The notes under the pieces: generated by a model
Seen by the model: only the letters and a program-made list of their open reading frames with translations
Databases searched by the model: none
Told to the model about the DNA's origin: nothing
Assembly (NCBI GenBank): GCA_029990175.1
Contig: JARKIP010000038.1
Coordinates: 28,341,501 to 28,405,500, forward strand
DNA from: Petunia secreta
Lineage: Eukaryota; Streptophyta; Magnoliopsida; Solanales; Solanaceae
DNA: 64,000 nucleotides
Reading direction: 5' to 3'
In this document: positions 45,801-56,479 of the stretch, piece by piece
How the letters are laid out: every line of letters starts with the position of its first letter
Numbering within the stretch: position 1 is the first letter of the stretch
Position numbers and translations under genes: made by a program

Positions 45801-46797
45801 TTAGAAAGCATGTTTTAGGATCCCCGTAAACCGGATTAGGACTTTGCATGATTAGAAGCCTGGTAGGTTAGTCGCTTCATTTAAAATTGTTATACTATTA
45901 CATGTTTAGGATTGATTATAAATTGCATATCCCATTTCTTAAGGACTCACCAATTAGTTTAAGGTAGTAGGAATACTTAGTTAATTATCGAGTGCAAAAA
46001 ATAAAAATAAAAATTATACCTATTTATTTATATTTAAGTTAATTATTTATTAATTAATTTATTTATTAATTAAATTAATTAAGTAGTATTTCTTATTAAT
46101 TAATTTATTTAATTTTAATTAATCATTTATTTGTTTAATCAATTATAATTATTTATTTACTTATTTATTTATTTATTTATTTAATCAATTCCTTATTTAA
46201 TTGAGTTCATGTAAATATTTATTTATTTAATTAAGTTATCTATCTATCTGTCTATCTATCTATTTATTTTATCTAATCAATTAATCAATCAACTATTATT
46301 ATTCATCTAATCATTTATTTAATTTAATTAAGCTATTTATTTAATTTTATTTAGCCTTTGTTTAATTAATTAATTAATCAAACAATCATTATTTAATTAT
46401 TTATTTAATTTTAAAATTTATTATTTATTTGTCTAAGTATGTAGTCATGCCTTATCTTATTTATATTATTCATTATCTATCTATATTTATTTAAAATTTA
46501 TCCTAAATTAATTCTCTTTAAGTAAAATTCGTGAAAGTCGTCGGATTAACCGCTTTTAGCGGATTTTCAAAAGTGCTCCCATTAGGGACCTTCTTTCGAA
46601 TTTAATAGAACCACTTACCTAAGAATCTCTGAATTATTTTCCTTTAAATAAAGGATAAAATTGCACTCTTTAGTTAACTTAGGTTCCTAATAATCCTTAA
46701 ATTAGGTGGCGACTCCAAGGAAACCCTTTGAAGTCCCATTTTGTTGAAAATACATCCCGATGCATACTTGTGTACATTTCCTTGGGAGGGTTCAACA
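42843..46797 (+). mobile_element. Solo LTR, 3955 bp, inserted in the integrase
   Basis: Begins TGTTGACACCCAATTTT and ends GGGTTCAACA; the outer hexamers TGTTGA and TCAACA are inverted copies. It is flanked by a perfect 5-bp duplication TCTCC (42838-42842 and 46798-46802). No primer-binding site, polypurine tract or coding region is present, so it is the product of LTR-LTR recombination. The interior is GT-rich on the plus strand around 44040-44640 and a degenerate TTTA/TTAA-rich region at about 45960-46500. The same LTR family, in the opposite orientation, occupies 55291-64000. Confidence 0.93.
43475..43481 (+). promoter_or_regulatory. TATA box of the solo LTR
   Basis: TATAAAA in CATCTATAAAAGTGTAAG, about 630 bp into the LTR, followed by a pyrimidine-rich stretch; a typical U3/R promoter position. 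It could drive transcription through the rest of the LTR into downstream integrase sequence. Confidence 0.5.
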
Positions 46798-46802
46798 TCT
46801 CC

Positions 46803-47702
46803 TCCCCTAGAGTTGCACACAATGTCAGCTCCTTGGCCTTTTGCAGCATGGGAGATGGACGTTATTGGCCCCATTGAACTAAGAGCATCAAATGGACACA
46901 GATTATATTTTGGTTGCCATTGATTACTTCACCAAATGGGTCGAAGCGATCACCCTCAAGTCTGTGACCAAGAAAGCCGTAGTGGATTTCATTCATTCCA
47001 ACATTATTTGTCGCTTTGGTATCCCAAGTACCATTATCTCTGATAATGCGGCAAATCTGAACGGTCATCTAATGAAAGAAGTGTGTGAAAGATTCAAGAT
47101 AATGCACCGAAACTCCACACCTTACCGGCCAAAAGCAAATGGTGCGGTTGAAGCAGCAAACAAGAAAATATCAAGAAGATCGTTAGAAAGATGATACAGG
47201 GATCTCGTGATTGGCATGAGAAACTGCCTTTTGCCTTGCTCGGCTATCGCACAACTGTGCGCACTTCCATAGGTACGACCCCATATTCATTGGTGTACGG
47301 AACTGAAGCAGTCATACCAGCCGAAGTTGAAATACCATCACTCAGAATCATTGTAGAAGCAGAAATTGAGGATGCAGAATGGTCAAAACCAGGCTAGAAC
47401 AATTGTCATTTATTGATGAGATGAGGCTCAATGCAGTTTGTCACGGCCAAGTTTATCAACAAAGAATGGCACGTGCATACAACAAGAAGGTTCGCTACCG
47501 CGATCTGAAAGAAGGGCAATTGGTTCTGAAGCGAATCTTCCCTCATCAAGAAGAAGCTAAAGGGAAATTTTCTCCAAATTGGCAAGGACCATACCTGATA
47601 AAGAAAGTGTTGCCAAACGGTGCCTTGTACCTAACGAGTTCCAGAAGGAAGGACCACGAGATGCCAGTCAATGCAGATACAGTCAAAAGATATTCCATAT
47701 GA
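46803..47702 (+). pseudogene. Integrase core and C-terminal region, right of the solo LTR
   Basis: Continues the integrase: WPFAAWEMDVIGPI, then DYFTKWVEAITLKSV, SDNAANLN and YRPKANGAVEAANK hold the D,D-E residues of the catalytic core. The C-terminal part (47379-47702) reads YNKKVRYRDLKEGQLVLKRIFP and GPYLIKKVLPNGALYL. At least three frameshifts (about 46900, 47185, 47385) separate the blocks, but few stops interrupt them, so decay is mostly by indel. Confidence 0.88.
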
Positions 47703-48668
47703 GCTTCAGGCCAGCTTTATTTTGTTAAGATAGACATTCTCCTACCCAAAGTATTGTACTTTTTGATGGCCTCTAGAGCCTCGCACTTCCTGTTGTAAAA
47801 TCTGTTTTGGGTATCGATGAAATTGTAATTAAATGAAAATTGAGAAACATCAAAACAAAATTGGCATTAAGTTGTCAGAGCTATGTCTTAACCTGATTCT
47901 TCTCAAAAGGATACGTAGGCAGCCATTCGGGTGCGGTCATAACATGGAAGAGTTCTTTTCTTTCATATCTCACATTGACGCAAAACCTTGCCTACAAGTT
48001 TGCGGCCAATACAAAAGAAATGCAGAGCCCCAGTTTATACTAAACTGGGGCAGATTTTTTATTTCTGCTTTCCAAAATAATCCCAGGGGTTAGCTCATCC
48101 GCCTGATGCACCTTGAAGGATGTCTATGCTCTGTCAAAAAGAAACCCAAACGCCCCAGTTTATTCTAAACTGGGGCAGATGTTTTTTTTAATTTTTAAAG
48201 AAGAATGTTTTCAAAAGGTGGCGGATTTCACGCAATCACCTCAATGATGCGTTTTGGATGTTATCTAATTCAAAAAAAAAAAAAAAAGAAAGAAAAAAAA
48301 TAATGATGTCTTGCCGGTGAGAACCTGAAAAGGCACCGTAAGACAATGGAGAGGCAAAAGATTAAAGAGAGAGGCAAACTGGCGAAAACCCCAAAAGGGC
48401 GCCGCTAGCCGACTTGAGAGTCACCTCAACTATGATTGGTTATGGGCTAGTATCCGCATTGAAATTATTCTGGACAAACAAGCAGCGCTGGTCGGACGAG
48501 ATCATTCAAGATACATGTCGTGATCATCAGGGCCACCAGTATGTCGCCAGATAAGTTTCCGCTTTTTAGTCCCTTTTGTTTTGTTCCACCTCACCATTAT
48601 TTCCTTGCCCTTTCGGCACTAACCTAACGTGAGCAACAAAAGAAATTAACAAAACTCTGTCTCTACAG
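47703..48668 (+). other. 3' untranslated region of the Ogre-like element, with two near-identical hairpins
   Basis: No protein-coding frame is supported. Hairpins with 10-bp perfect stems CCCCAGTTTA / TAAACTGGGG and 3-nt loops (TAC and TTC) lie at 48028-48050 and 48153-48175; each is followed by CAGAT and a T run. An A-rich run is at 48271-48300. A short block near 48340-48430 (GAGAGGCAAA phrases) is typical of this element type but non-coding. Confidence 0.7.
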
Positions 48669-49335
48669 AATTTGTAGCACCCCCTCACAATAGAGCATTT
48701 ACTTTCAGCAATCGGGGCACACCCCTCACAACGGGATATTTTATTTTTAACAATTGGGGCACACCCCTCACAACGGGACATTTTATTTTCAGCAATTGGA
48801 GCACTCCCTCTCAATGGAGCATTTATTTTTCAGCAATCGGGGCACACCCCTCACAACGGGATATTTTATTTCCAACAATTGGAGCACTCCCTCACAATGG
48901 AGCAGTTTACTTTCAGTAATCGGGGCACACCCTTACAACGGGACATTTTATTTTCAGCAATTGGAGCACTCCCTCACAATGGAGCATTTATCTTTCAGCA
49001 ATCGGGGCACACCCTTCACAACAGGACAATTCATTTTCAGTAGTTGGAGAACTACCTCACAATGAAGCAGTTTACTTTCAGCAATCGGGGCACACCCCTC
49101 ACAACGAGATATTTTTGTTTTCAGCAATCAGGGCACACCCCTCACAACGAGACATTTTATTTTCAGCAAATCGGGGCACACCCCCTCACAATGAGACAAT
49201 TTATTTTAAACAATTGGAGCACTCCCTCACAATGGAGAGGTTTACTTTCAGCAATCGGGGCACACCCCTCACAACAAAGCAGTCTACTTTCAGCAACTGG
49301 GCTCATTCCCTGCAATGAAGCAATTTATCTTCAGC
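48669..49335. repeat. Minisatellite of 16 units (41-44 bp) in the 3' untranslated region
   Basis: Sixteen consecutive units can be laid out from 48669 to 49335. Two subtypes can be told apart by their first half: type A starts AATCGGGGCACACCCCTCAC, type B starts AATTGGAGCACTCCCTCAC; both end in a TTTTCAGC-like box. They alternate loosely. Because the unit is close to 42 bp, long fake ORFs arise with a 14-residue repeat (for example SNRGTPLTTG...), which should not be read as a protein. Tandem arrays between pol and the 3' LTR are known in Tat/Ogre elements. Confidence 0.95.
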
Positions 49336-49849
49336 GGATCAATTCTGGAAGAACAAGCCTGTGATGAAGTTCAAGCAAGCCGCCCTTAGAAATGGCAAAA
49401 ATTTTATATTGTAATTTTGTTTCTCTTGTAAAATGTTGCAGAAAAGCAAGCAATACCCAACAACAACTAGCAACCAGCAACAACTAGCAACCAGCAACCA
49501 GTAGCAACAATTCTAGCATGTCAAAGGTGTCTAGAGTTAGTCCGGGTAAGTCTAGGAGAATCGAGTCAGTCTCAGTTAGTTTTGAAAGTGTCTAGAGTTA
49601 GTCTGTGTATGTCTAGAGAGTGCTTAGTGTTAGTCTAGGAGAGTCTAGTATCAGTTCGCATGCGGTAGTCTCAGCTATCGCACGTGAGGAACTACACTGA
49701 CCTGATTCCTTAGTCTGAAGATATGTAGGTATCCTTGTTCTTGGTTAGAACCTTTCACAATTTTGCAAGCGTATTCTCGGCTAGAACTGAAAAAGCCAAA
49801 ATTAGTTGTCGATTACGTCTTTGTCCGGAAACTCTTCATATTCTCGACC
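49336..49849 (+). other. Region between minisatellite and polypurine tract
   Basis: Non-coding. It contains imprecise short repeats: CAACAACTAGCAACCAG phrases (about 49455-49510) and GTCTAGAGTTAGTC phrases (about 49530-49650, at least four variants). Confidence 0.6.
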
Positions 49850-49862
49850 AAAGAGGGGCAGC
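49850..49862 (+). other. Polypurine tract of the Ogre-like element
   Basis: AAAGAGGGGCAGC sits directly before the TG of the 3' LTR at 49863; AAA-GGGG-CAGC/TG is the form I associate with this group. Confidence 0.8.
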
Positions 49863-51243
49863 TGTAATCACCTAATTTTGGCATCAAATCCTTAATTTTG
49901 GTTTATCTTAACTAAATTTTCATGACTCTTCGTCAGCGTCTTAGTTGAATTAATTAGCAAAAATATATCGAAAATTACAAAAAAAATAATAAATAAATAA
50001 ATAAATAAATAACATCTGTAATGTAATTAATTATTTAATTGTGAGTCATTGACTAAGCTATGATTATTATGTTAATATGTCGTAGTTTAACTAATAGCCT
50101 GTTTATATAATTATGTATGTGTTTATATTTGGATTTGGTTTGGATTTAAAGGCCATTTAAAACATATAAAATCAGAAAAAGACCAGCCCATTCCCTTAGC
50201 CCACTCTTCCATTGTAACCCGGTCTATTCTCTATGTATATAAACATTTTTCTTTGCCATTTTTGGCATTTGACCTAAAACACTAAGAGAAATAGGGAAAT
50301 TCTTGCCAAAATTCCCCTTACCCATCGGAAATCGCCTCCACCACCAGCTGCCACTGATCCGCCGTCCGTCCGCCGTCCTCCGGTCACCGGAAAATACATA
50401 AAAACACACCCCAGACTCCTTTGGACCTCCTCTACCTGATTCTACCCTTATTTTCCCCAAAAAATCAACCAGTAGTTGTAGATCGGGTTTTGAAAGTCGC
50501 GGCCAAAGCTTTCTCCGATGACCTATAAATATTTTCCGGTGACTTTTACATGGTACATGCTGTTTCTTTTTCCTCCTCTTTCCGTTATTTCCTTTTTCTA
50601 GCTGAAACGACCCCAAATGGGATCGTTTCCGTTAGGAGAAGAAGGTGACGGGTTCGAACTGGGTCTATGCGTCTGAATACGAACTGGGTCTGTACGAACA
50701 GGGTACTAAACGGCGAAGTTGGTTGTTGTTTGTTGGAGTTGTGACTGTGAGAAGATTGGTTGTTGCGTGTGTGATGTGTGCGACGTGATACTATGGTGCC
50801 AAGCAAGGCTGTGTTGAAGCCGAAGCAGTGAGGTACAGTTGTGCAGCGAAGCATATGGTGGCAGTGGTGTCGATATAACGAGGATGTTCCAATGAAGACG
50901 ATCGTGTGGTGACGTCGTGGTGGTGAATGTGTTTGGTTGGTATTGAAGCTGATCCGAGGCTGCAAACAGTGAGGTGCTGAGATATTGATTTGCTTAATGT
51001 AATGCTACTGATGAAGTGGTGTAGCTTGTCATTGATATGACGAGGCGGTGATTGGAACACAGCGACGAGGCTGTTATGGTGGCGAGTTGATGTTGATGTA
51101 GTAGTGTTGAATCAAGGTGGTGCGGAATGGTGGAGTTGCGAGGGTGTAACAGCTGCGGGGCTGACTATTTGGGCAAGTTTGTGGTATTAGGGCGATGGCG
51201 AGGCAGTCTCGACAAGGCAGTGGTGGCGATCGGTTAAGAAAGT
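49863..51243 (+). mobile_element. 3' LTR of the Ogre-like element, truncated
   Basis: It starts TGTAATCACCTAATTTTGG and matches the other two copies up to GGTTAAGAAAGTG at 51243, only about 1380 of 3940 bp. The target site of the nested element is intact here (around 50555), so this copy never held it. The LTR stops where the other copies go on with GTACCTCACCCC, marking a breakpoint. Confidence 0.9.
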
Positions 51244-51267
51244 GTTTGTCCTGTTATTTTTTTAGTT
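51244..51267. other. Filler at the duplication breakpoint
   Basis: The 24 nt between the end of the LTR match and the start of the segment X match begin TTTGTCCTGTT. With the preceding AAGTG this equals AAGTGTTTGTCCTGTT, which also occurs inside segment X at about 21186-21201 and 51428-51443. The remaining ATTTTTTTAGTT has no clear source in the window. Confidence 0.75.
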
Positions 51268-51538
51268 TCGTCTCATCCTAAACTCGTCTCCCTCTCATAA
51301 ATTGCTTAAAAACAGTCTCACTCTGTTTTCATTTTATCCTAGTTGTTTCTCATTTTCTTTTGATCATACTTTGTTCCCATAAGAGCATTAAACCCATAAA
51401 CCATATTGTTCCATCCAATTTTAGACAAGTGTTTGTCCTGTTTCCTTTCATGATTTCTTGCTCGCACAAGGCAACAAAGAGAAGCTTAGCCTTATCATCC
51501 CATTTAGTATTAGTCTGTTTCAAAGTGCTATCCGGCAT
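51268..51538 (-). pseudogene. Myb/SANT-like domain pseudogene, copy B
   Basis: Minus-strand ATG at 51538; MPDSTLKQTNTKWDDKAKLL and ALCEQEIMKGNRTNTC repeat the copy A protein with several amino-acid changes. The frame break after NTCL and the downstream stops are shared with copy A, so the gene was already dead when the segment was duplicated. Confidence 0.65.
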
Positions 51539-52780
51539 GATTGAAAGTGATAATCTGTATAAGATTAATTTTCTCATACAACTACATACAACATCTAACT
51601 CTAATAAACAGAATGTTAATCATTACAATTTCTTTACACAGTGCAAAACAACTTCAGTTTGAACTTAAGCAAAACAAATATTTGCACAAGGCCTTGATGC
51701 TAGTAGAAGCTTCATCAGAAAAGAAGTAATGCAATTGATAAATATTTCCGAATTGGAAAATATTTATGTATGAAATTTTATGTAATGAAAACATCATAAT
51801 GGAAGTAGATGACAACTTGAGAATATTAAATGTGACGTAGAAATAAATTACAATTACCCGATAAACTTGTTATATTATCCGTCTTCAGTTCTTCAATGTG
51901 TAAATCAATCCAAAGCTTTAATTTAAAAAATTAAATCAAATGTATTAATAAGGCGACAAGAGGAGTAACTTGAATCTGGGCTTGATACAACTCCAACAAC
52001 AGAGATGAGTTCTTTAGCTATTTGTGATCCAATATTATCCAACTTATAGATCGTAATTCATCAAGTTTTCTCTTTCTTCTAGTTTTCATAATATTTACGA
52101 AATAATACTATAAACAAATAAATAAGAACCAAACAATGTCCCTCAAATTTAGCGGAAGGAATCTATCTATTATGAAAGGGACAAAGATATTGGAGTAGAT
52201 TATCTAATTCTATCAGTCATGAATATACATAAATCTCGGACAAATTTCGTATATCAGTAAGTAATAAATAGAACAATGAATAGATAAAACACTTACCAGT
52301 AATGGAGATTGAAGTGACGGTTTTGGATTGTGAGTGATGGTGGCGGGAGATGAGCTGAAAGGTGGCAAGAGATAAAATGAAAATCTGATCAGCGTTTTAT
52401 TTAGGGCTTTAGTTTGGAGGGTATTTTTGAAATTACGAATATATATTACAGATAGATAAGTAAAAGTAGTGTTCAAACCCATATGGATTTTTAAGCAACA
52501 ACCATAAGTTGGGATGACTTTTTACTTTTTTGGCTAGAAATAAGTTGGCTTAACAGTTATTTTCACCATAACCAAACACCAAAGCAAGGTAAAAAGGCCC
52601 AAACAGGCCGTTTGTCTCTTCTGCAAAGTTATACTTTAAATTCAGTGATTTTGATCAGTAGCCATTTTTGGACACGCTCATTGGGGACTATCCAGCGTTT
52701 CAAAATTCATTGAAGAATAGCCAAAAATTCGCGCGCGCACATTTAAGCTCCATTAGCATTGAAAAAACACCCCAGACTAG

Positions 52781-53090
52781 TCCCATAACAAAAACTGCTT
52801 GTTCAAAGCCCAAGTATTTTGTTATGGAATTGAAGAAGTCCCATAACAAAATAATCCCATAACAAAATAATGGGATTTATTCCCATAACAAAGGTTCCAT
52901 CAAAGGAATAAATCCCATTATTTTGTTATGGGACTTTATATATAAAGCTTAGCATTTTGTTATGGGACTGAAGCTTTATACCAAGTCCTATAATAAAATA
53001 ATGAGGCTTGGAACAAAACTTGTTCAAAGCCCCAGTATTTTATACTGGGGTTAGTTTACTGACGCTTCCCAGTATGTATACTGTGATTTG
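52781..53090. repeat. Palindrome cluster in segment X, copy B
   Basis: Contains the same CCCATAACAAA / TTTGTTATGGG mixture as copy A, but only one large hairpin (53003-53033, with two mismatches in the left arm) where copy A has two perfect ones, and it is shorter. Confidence 0.85.
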
Positions 53091-53432
53091 TCCGGGAGTG
53101 GCTAGTCTTCAAACAATTTTGCATCACTGGCTAGTATTCATTTAACGCGGTCAAAACAGGCTACGTGACTAAATTTTTACCTTTAAATTCAGTCTAAAGT
53201 TTTAAGTCAACCCTCAATCAGAAATTTGGAATTAGTTATAGGAAATATTTTAAAATATAATTGCAAGATTTCTTGTCCTCTTTTTTTTTTTTTTTTTTGT
53301 GCGACTTTTTTTAGGTGAAAAACAATCACCATCACTCTGCTTATTCCAATACTTTTCACTATAAGATGGTGATATTCCAAAAAAATAAACCAACTCCTCT
53401 ATGCTTGGAAAAATTACTATATTTTTTCCTTT

Positions 53433-55290
53433 TGTAATCACCTAATTTTGGCATCAAATCCTTAATTTTGGTTTAGCTTAACTAAATTTTCATGACTCTT
53501 CGTCAGCGTCTTAATTGAATTAATTAGCAATAATATATCGAAAATTATAAAAAAAAAATAAATAACAGTTGTGATGTAATTAATTATTTAATTGTGAGTC
53601 ATTGACTAAGCTATGATTATTATGTTAATATATCGTAGTTTAACTAATAGCATGTTTATATAATTATGTATGTGTTTATATTTGGACTTTGTTTGGATTT
53701 AAAGGCCATTTGAAACATATAAAATTAGAAAAAGACCAGCCCATTCCCTTCGCCCAATCTTCCATTGTAACCCGGCCCATTCTCTATGTATATAAACATT
53801 TTTCTTTGCCATTTTTGGCATTTGACCTAAAACACTAAGAGAAATGGGGAAATTCTTTCCAAAATTCCCCTTATCCATCGGAAATCGCCTCCACCACCAG
53901 CCGCCACTTATCCGACGTCCGTCCTCTGTCCTCCGGTCACCGAAAAATACATAAAAACACACCTCAGACTCTTTTGGACCTCCTCTACCCGATTCTACCC
54001 TTATTTCCCCCAAAAAATCAACCAATAGTTATAGATCGGGTTTTGAAAGTCGCGGCCAAAGCTTTCTCCAGCGACCTATAAATATTTTCCGGTGACTTTT
54101 ACATGGTACACGCTGTTTCTTTTTCCTCCTCTTTCTGTTATTTCCTTTTTCTAGCTGAAACGACCCCAAATGGGATCGTTTCCGTTAGAAGAAGAAGGTG
54201 ACGGGTTCGAACTGGGTCTGTGCGAACAGGGTACTAAACGGTGGAGTTGGTGGTTGTTTGTTGGAGTTGTGAATGTGAGAAGATTGGTTGTTGCCTGTGT
54301 GATGTGTGCGACGTGATACTAGGTGACAAGCAAGGCTGTGTCGAAGCCGAAGCAGTGAGGTACAGTTGTGCAGCGAAGCATATTGTGGCAGTGGTGTCGA
54401 TATAACGAGAATGTTTCAATGAAGATGATGGTGTGGTGACGCTGTGGTGGTGAATGTGTTTGGTTGGTATTGAAGCTGATCCGAGGCTGCAAACATTGAG
54501 GTGCTGAGATATTGATTTATTTAATGTAATGCTACTGATGAAGTGGTGCAGCTTGTCATTGATATGACGAGGCGGTGATTGGAACACAGCGACGAGGCTG
54601 TTATGGTGGCTAGTTGATGTTGATGTAGTAGTGTTGAATCAAGGTGGTGCGGAATGGTGGAGTTGCGAGGGTAAAACAGCTGCGGGGCTGACTGTTTTGG
54701 GCAAGTTCGTGGTATTAGGGCGATGGCGAGGCAGTCTCGACAAGGCAGTGGTGGCGATCGGTTAAGAAAGTGGTACGTCACCCCTTTCCTCTATGTGTTT
54801 TCCTTTTCCGCCTTAGTTTCCCATTTTTCTTTGCTACTGCTTAGTGTATAGTTGTAAAAATAATAATAATAATAAGAAAAATGCTCAAAGTTTAATTCTT
54901 AACAGGTGTGATCATGTAGTGTCAATTCATATGCGTACCCTGTTGTTAGAAATCTTGAACTATATATACAAAATAATTACTTTGGTTTGGTACAATGAAG
55001 CTTGTTGTCCGAAAGCGTCTATGTAATTGTTTTTAAGCTCGAGATTGATTAGTATTTAGTTAGTATGAAATTTGTTTAAATCGTCGTGATTAGAGGTATG
55101 TAAATGAGATCTGTTTTGCTATGTCTGGAGGGTCCAAGTCTTAGCATTAATTTTGATCATTTGCCTGAAATGCTGAATCGTGTATGTGTGTTGGTTTAGA
55201 ATATGTGTCTGATGTGTTATGAGTTCTGTTTGGATGAGTGTCAGCATAGTTTTATCTTTGTTCCAATGGCAGACCATGAGTTTGAACTTG
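53433..55290 (+). mobile_element. Third copy of the Ogre-like LTR (first 1.86 kb, then interrupted)
   Basis: Starts TGTAATCACC directly after segment X, exactly as the 5' LTR at 23181 does, so it is the LTR of the duplicated unit and not a new insertion. It runs through the GTACGTCACCCC region that the truncated 3' LTR lacks, and is cut after GAACTTG (55290) by a minus-strand LTR; the uninterrupted sequence is visible at 30838. The continuation must lie beyond the right edge. Confidence 0.88.
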
Positions 55291-56061
55291 TGTTGAACCC
55301 TCCAAATAAAAATGCACAACAAGTATGCATCGAGATTTGATTTCAACAAAATGGGACTCCAAAGGGTTTTCTTTGGAGTCGCCACCTAATTTAAGGATTA
55401 TTAGGAACCTAAGTTGACTAAAGAGTGCAATTTATCCTTTATTAAAAAGAAATTAAATTTAGAGATTCTAGGTAAGTGGTTCTATTAAATTCGAAAGAAG
55501 GTCCCTTGCGGGAGCACTTTCGAAAATCCGCTAAATGCGGTTAATCCGGCGGTTTTCACGAATTTGTTAAGGATAATAAGTATATAAAACCAATTTTATA
55601 TAAGGATAATAGGAATAATATTAATAAGATAAGATTTTAATATGCCGATACCTAGATAAATAGATGATCCAATTTAAGATTAATTAAATGGATAATGAAA
55701 TAATGATCAATTGATTAATTAATAGAATAAGTACTAAATGAAGTTAGATAATTAAATAAAACAAACTAGATAAATAATTGGATAATAATAAAGGATTAAT
55801 TAATTGATTGAATAAATAGATAAATAAATAAGCAAATAAATAACTTAATTAAATAAATGACTACTTATCAATTTTAATTAAATAAAGGAGTAAATGAATA
55901 ATAATTGATTAATTAATTAAATAAATAAAATTTAATTGATTAAATAATTAATTGAAATTAAATAAATTAGATTAAGTAAATAACTAAATAATGGATTAAA
56001 ATTTAATTGATTAACTAAATAAATAAATTAGATTAAATAAATAAATAGTTGAAATATTTAA

Positions 56062-56070
56062 TATAATAAA
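56062..56070. repeat. Target-site duplication of the MULE, left
   Basis: TATAATAAA, identical to 61366-61374. Nine base pairs is the Mutator hallmark. Confidence 0.95.
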
Positions 56071-56358
56071 CGGAAAAGGCTCAAAATTGCCCTCGAACTA
56101 TTGAAAATGGTGCAGTTTTGCCCTCCGTTAACCTATGGGCACATTATTGCCATCAACGTTTTCTTTTGGCTCCTAAATACCCTCCCTTAGACGGAAATAT
56201 GACATGGCTGCTGAGTGTCCACTTCTCATCGTCCACGTAGACCACTTCTTAATGAAGTGGCCACTTCTTAGCGTCCACGTAGGCTACAAAACCCCGACCC
56301 GACCCAATTCCCTTTTTTTTTACCCATCAGTAAAGTAAAAAAACCCTTACCCCCTTTA
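56071..56358. repeat. Left terminal inverted repeat of the MULE
   Basis: Pairs with 61080-61365. Differences seen: GTGTCCAC here versus GTGCCCAC on the other side, one extra C in the CCCCGACCCGACCC block, and a longer T run. Confidence 0.95.
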
Positions 56359-56479
56359 AATAACCCATCTTCTTCATTAGGCCCCCTCACAGTTTCTCCA
56401 TTACTAATACATTCTCCACCATTTTAGCTCCATTGGATACACATCTCTTAAAGATTCAAAATTCAATTATTCCAAACAA

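Larger units (their letters stand above)
23181..51243 (+). mobile_element. Ogre-like Ty3/gypsy retrotransposon, with two nested insertions
   Basis: Order: 5' LTR (23181-32893), primer-binding site (32898), leader, ORF1 (33928-35949), gag, protease with G-patch-like tail, a putative intron, RT/RNase H, integrase, minisatellite, polypurine tract (49850-49862), 3' LTR (49863, truncated at 51243). ORF1 before gag and an intron between pro and RT are the hallmarks of Ogre elements. Subtracting the 5778 bp added by the nested LTR element and the 3960 bp added by the solo LTR, the LTRs are about 3.9 kb and the internal part about 13 kb, the size class expected for Ogre. Coding regions carry several stops, mostly single transitions such as CGA to TGA, so this copy is inactive but not ancient. 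Confidence 0.9.
51268..53432. repeat. Segment X, copy B
   Basis: Same content and order as 21026-23180 and again followed immediately by the TGTAATCACC LTR start. It retains about 60 bp (around 52665-52730, including GGACACGCTCATTGGGG) that copy A lacks. 51539-52780 shows no gene beyond the Myb remnant; the short open frames there are AT-rich and poorly conserved between copies. Confidence 0.88.

Noticed and set aside
46020..46480. Degenerate TTTA/TTAA repeats as a possible matrix-attachment or origin region
   Set aside because: Low-complexity part of an LTR, present also in the other copy of the family; no evidence for function.
48754..49364. Long open frames with a periodic peptide (SNRGTP/NNWSTPSQW)
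   Set aside because: They are made by the 42-bp minisatellite unit being a multiple of three; no start context, and similar frames exist on both strands.
403..49862. Possible endogenous pararetrovirus
   Set aside because: Both large elements have LTRs or LTR ends, integrase domains and tRNA-type or polypurine signals of Ty3/gypsy elements, and no movement-protein or caulimovirid coat motifs were seen.
53433..55290. A separate fresh insertion of the Ogre-like element at 53433
   Set aside because: The five bases before it and all of segment X are the same as before 23181, so duplication of X plus LTR explains it better than a second insertion into the same site.
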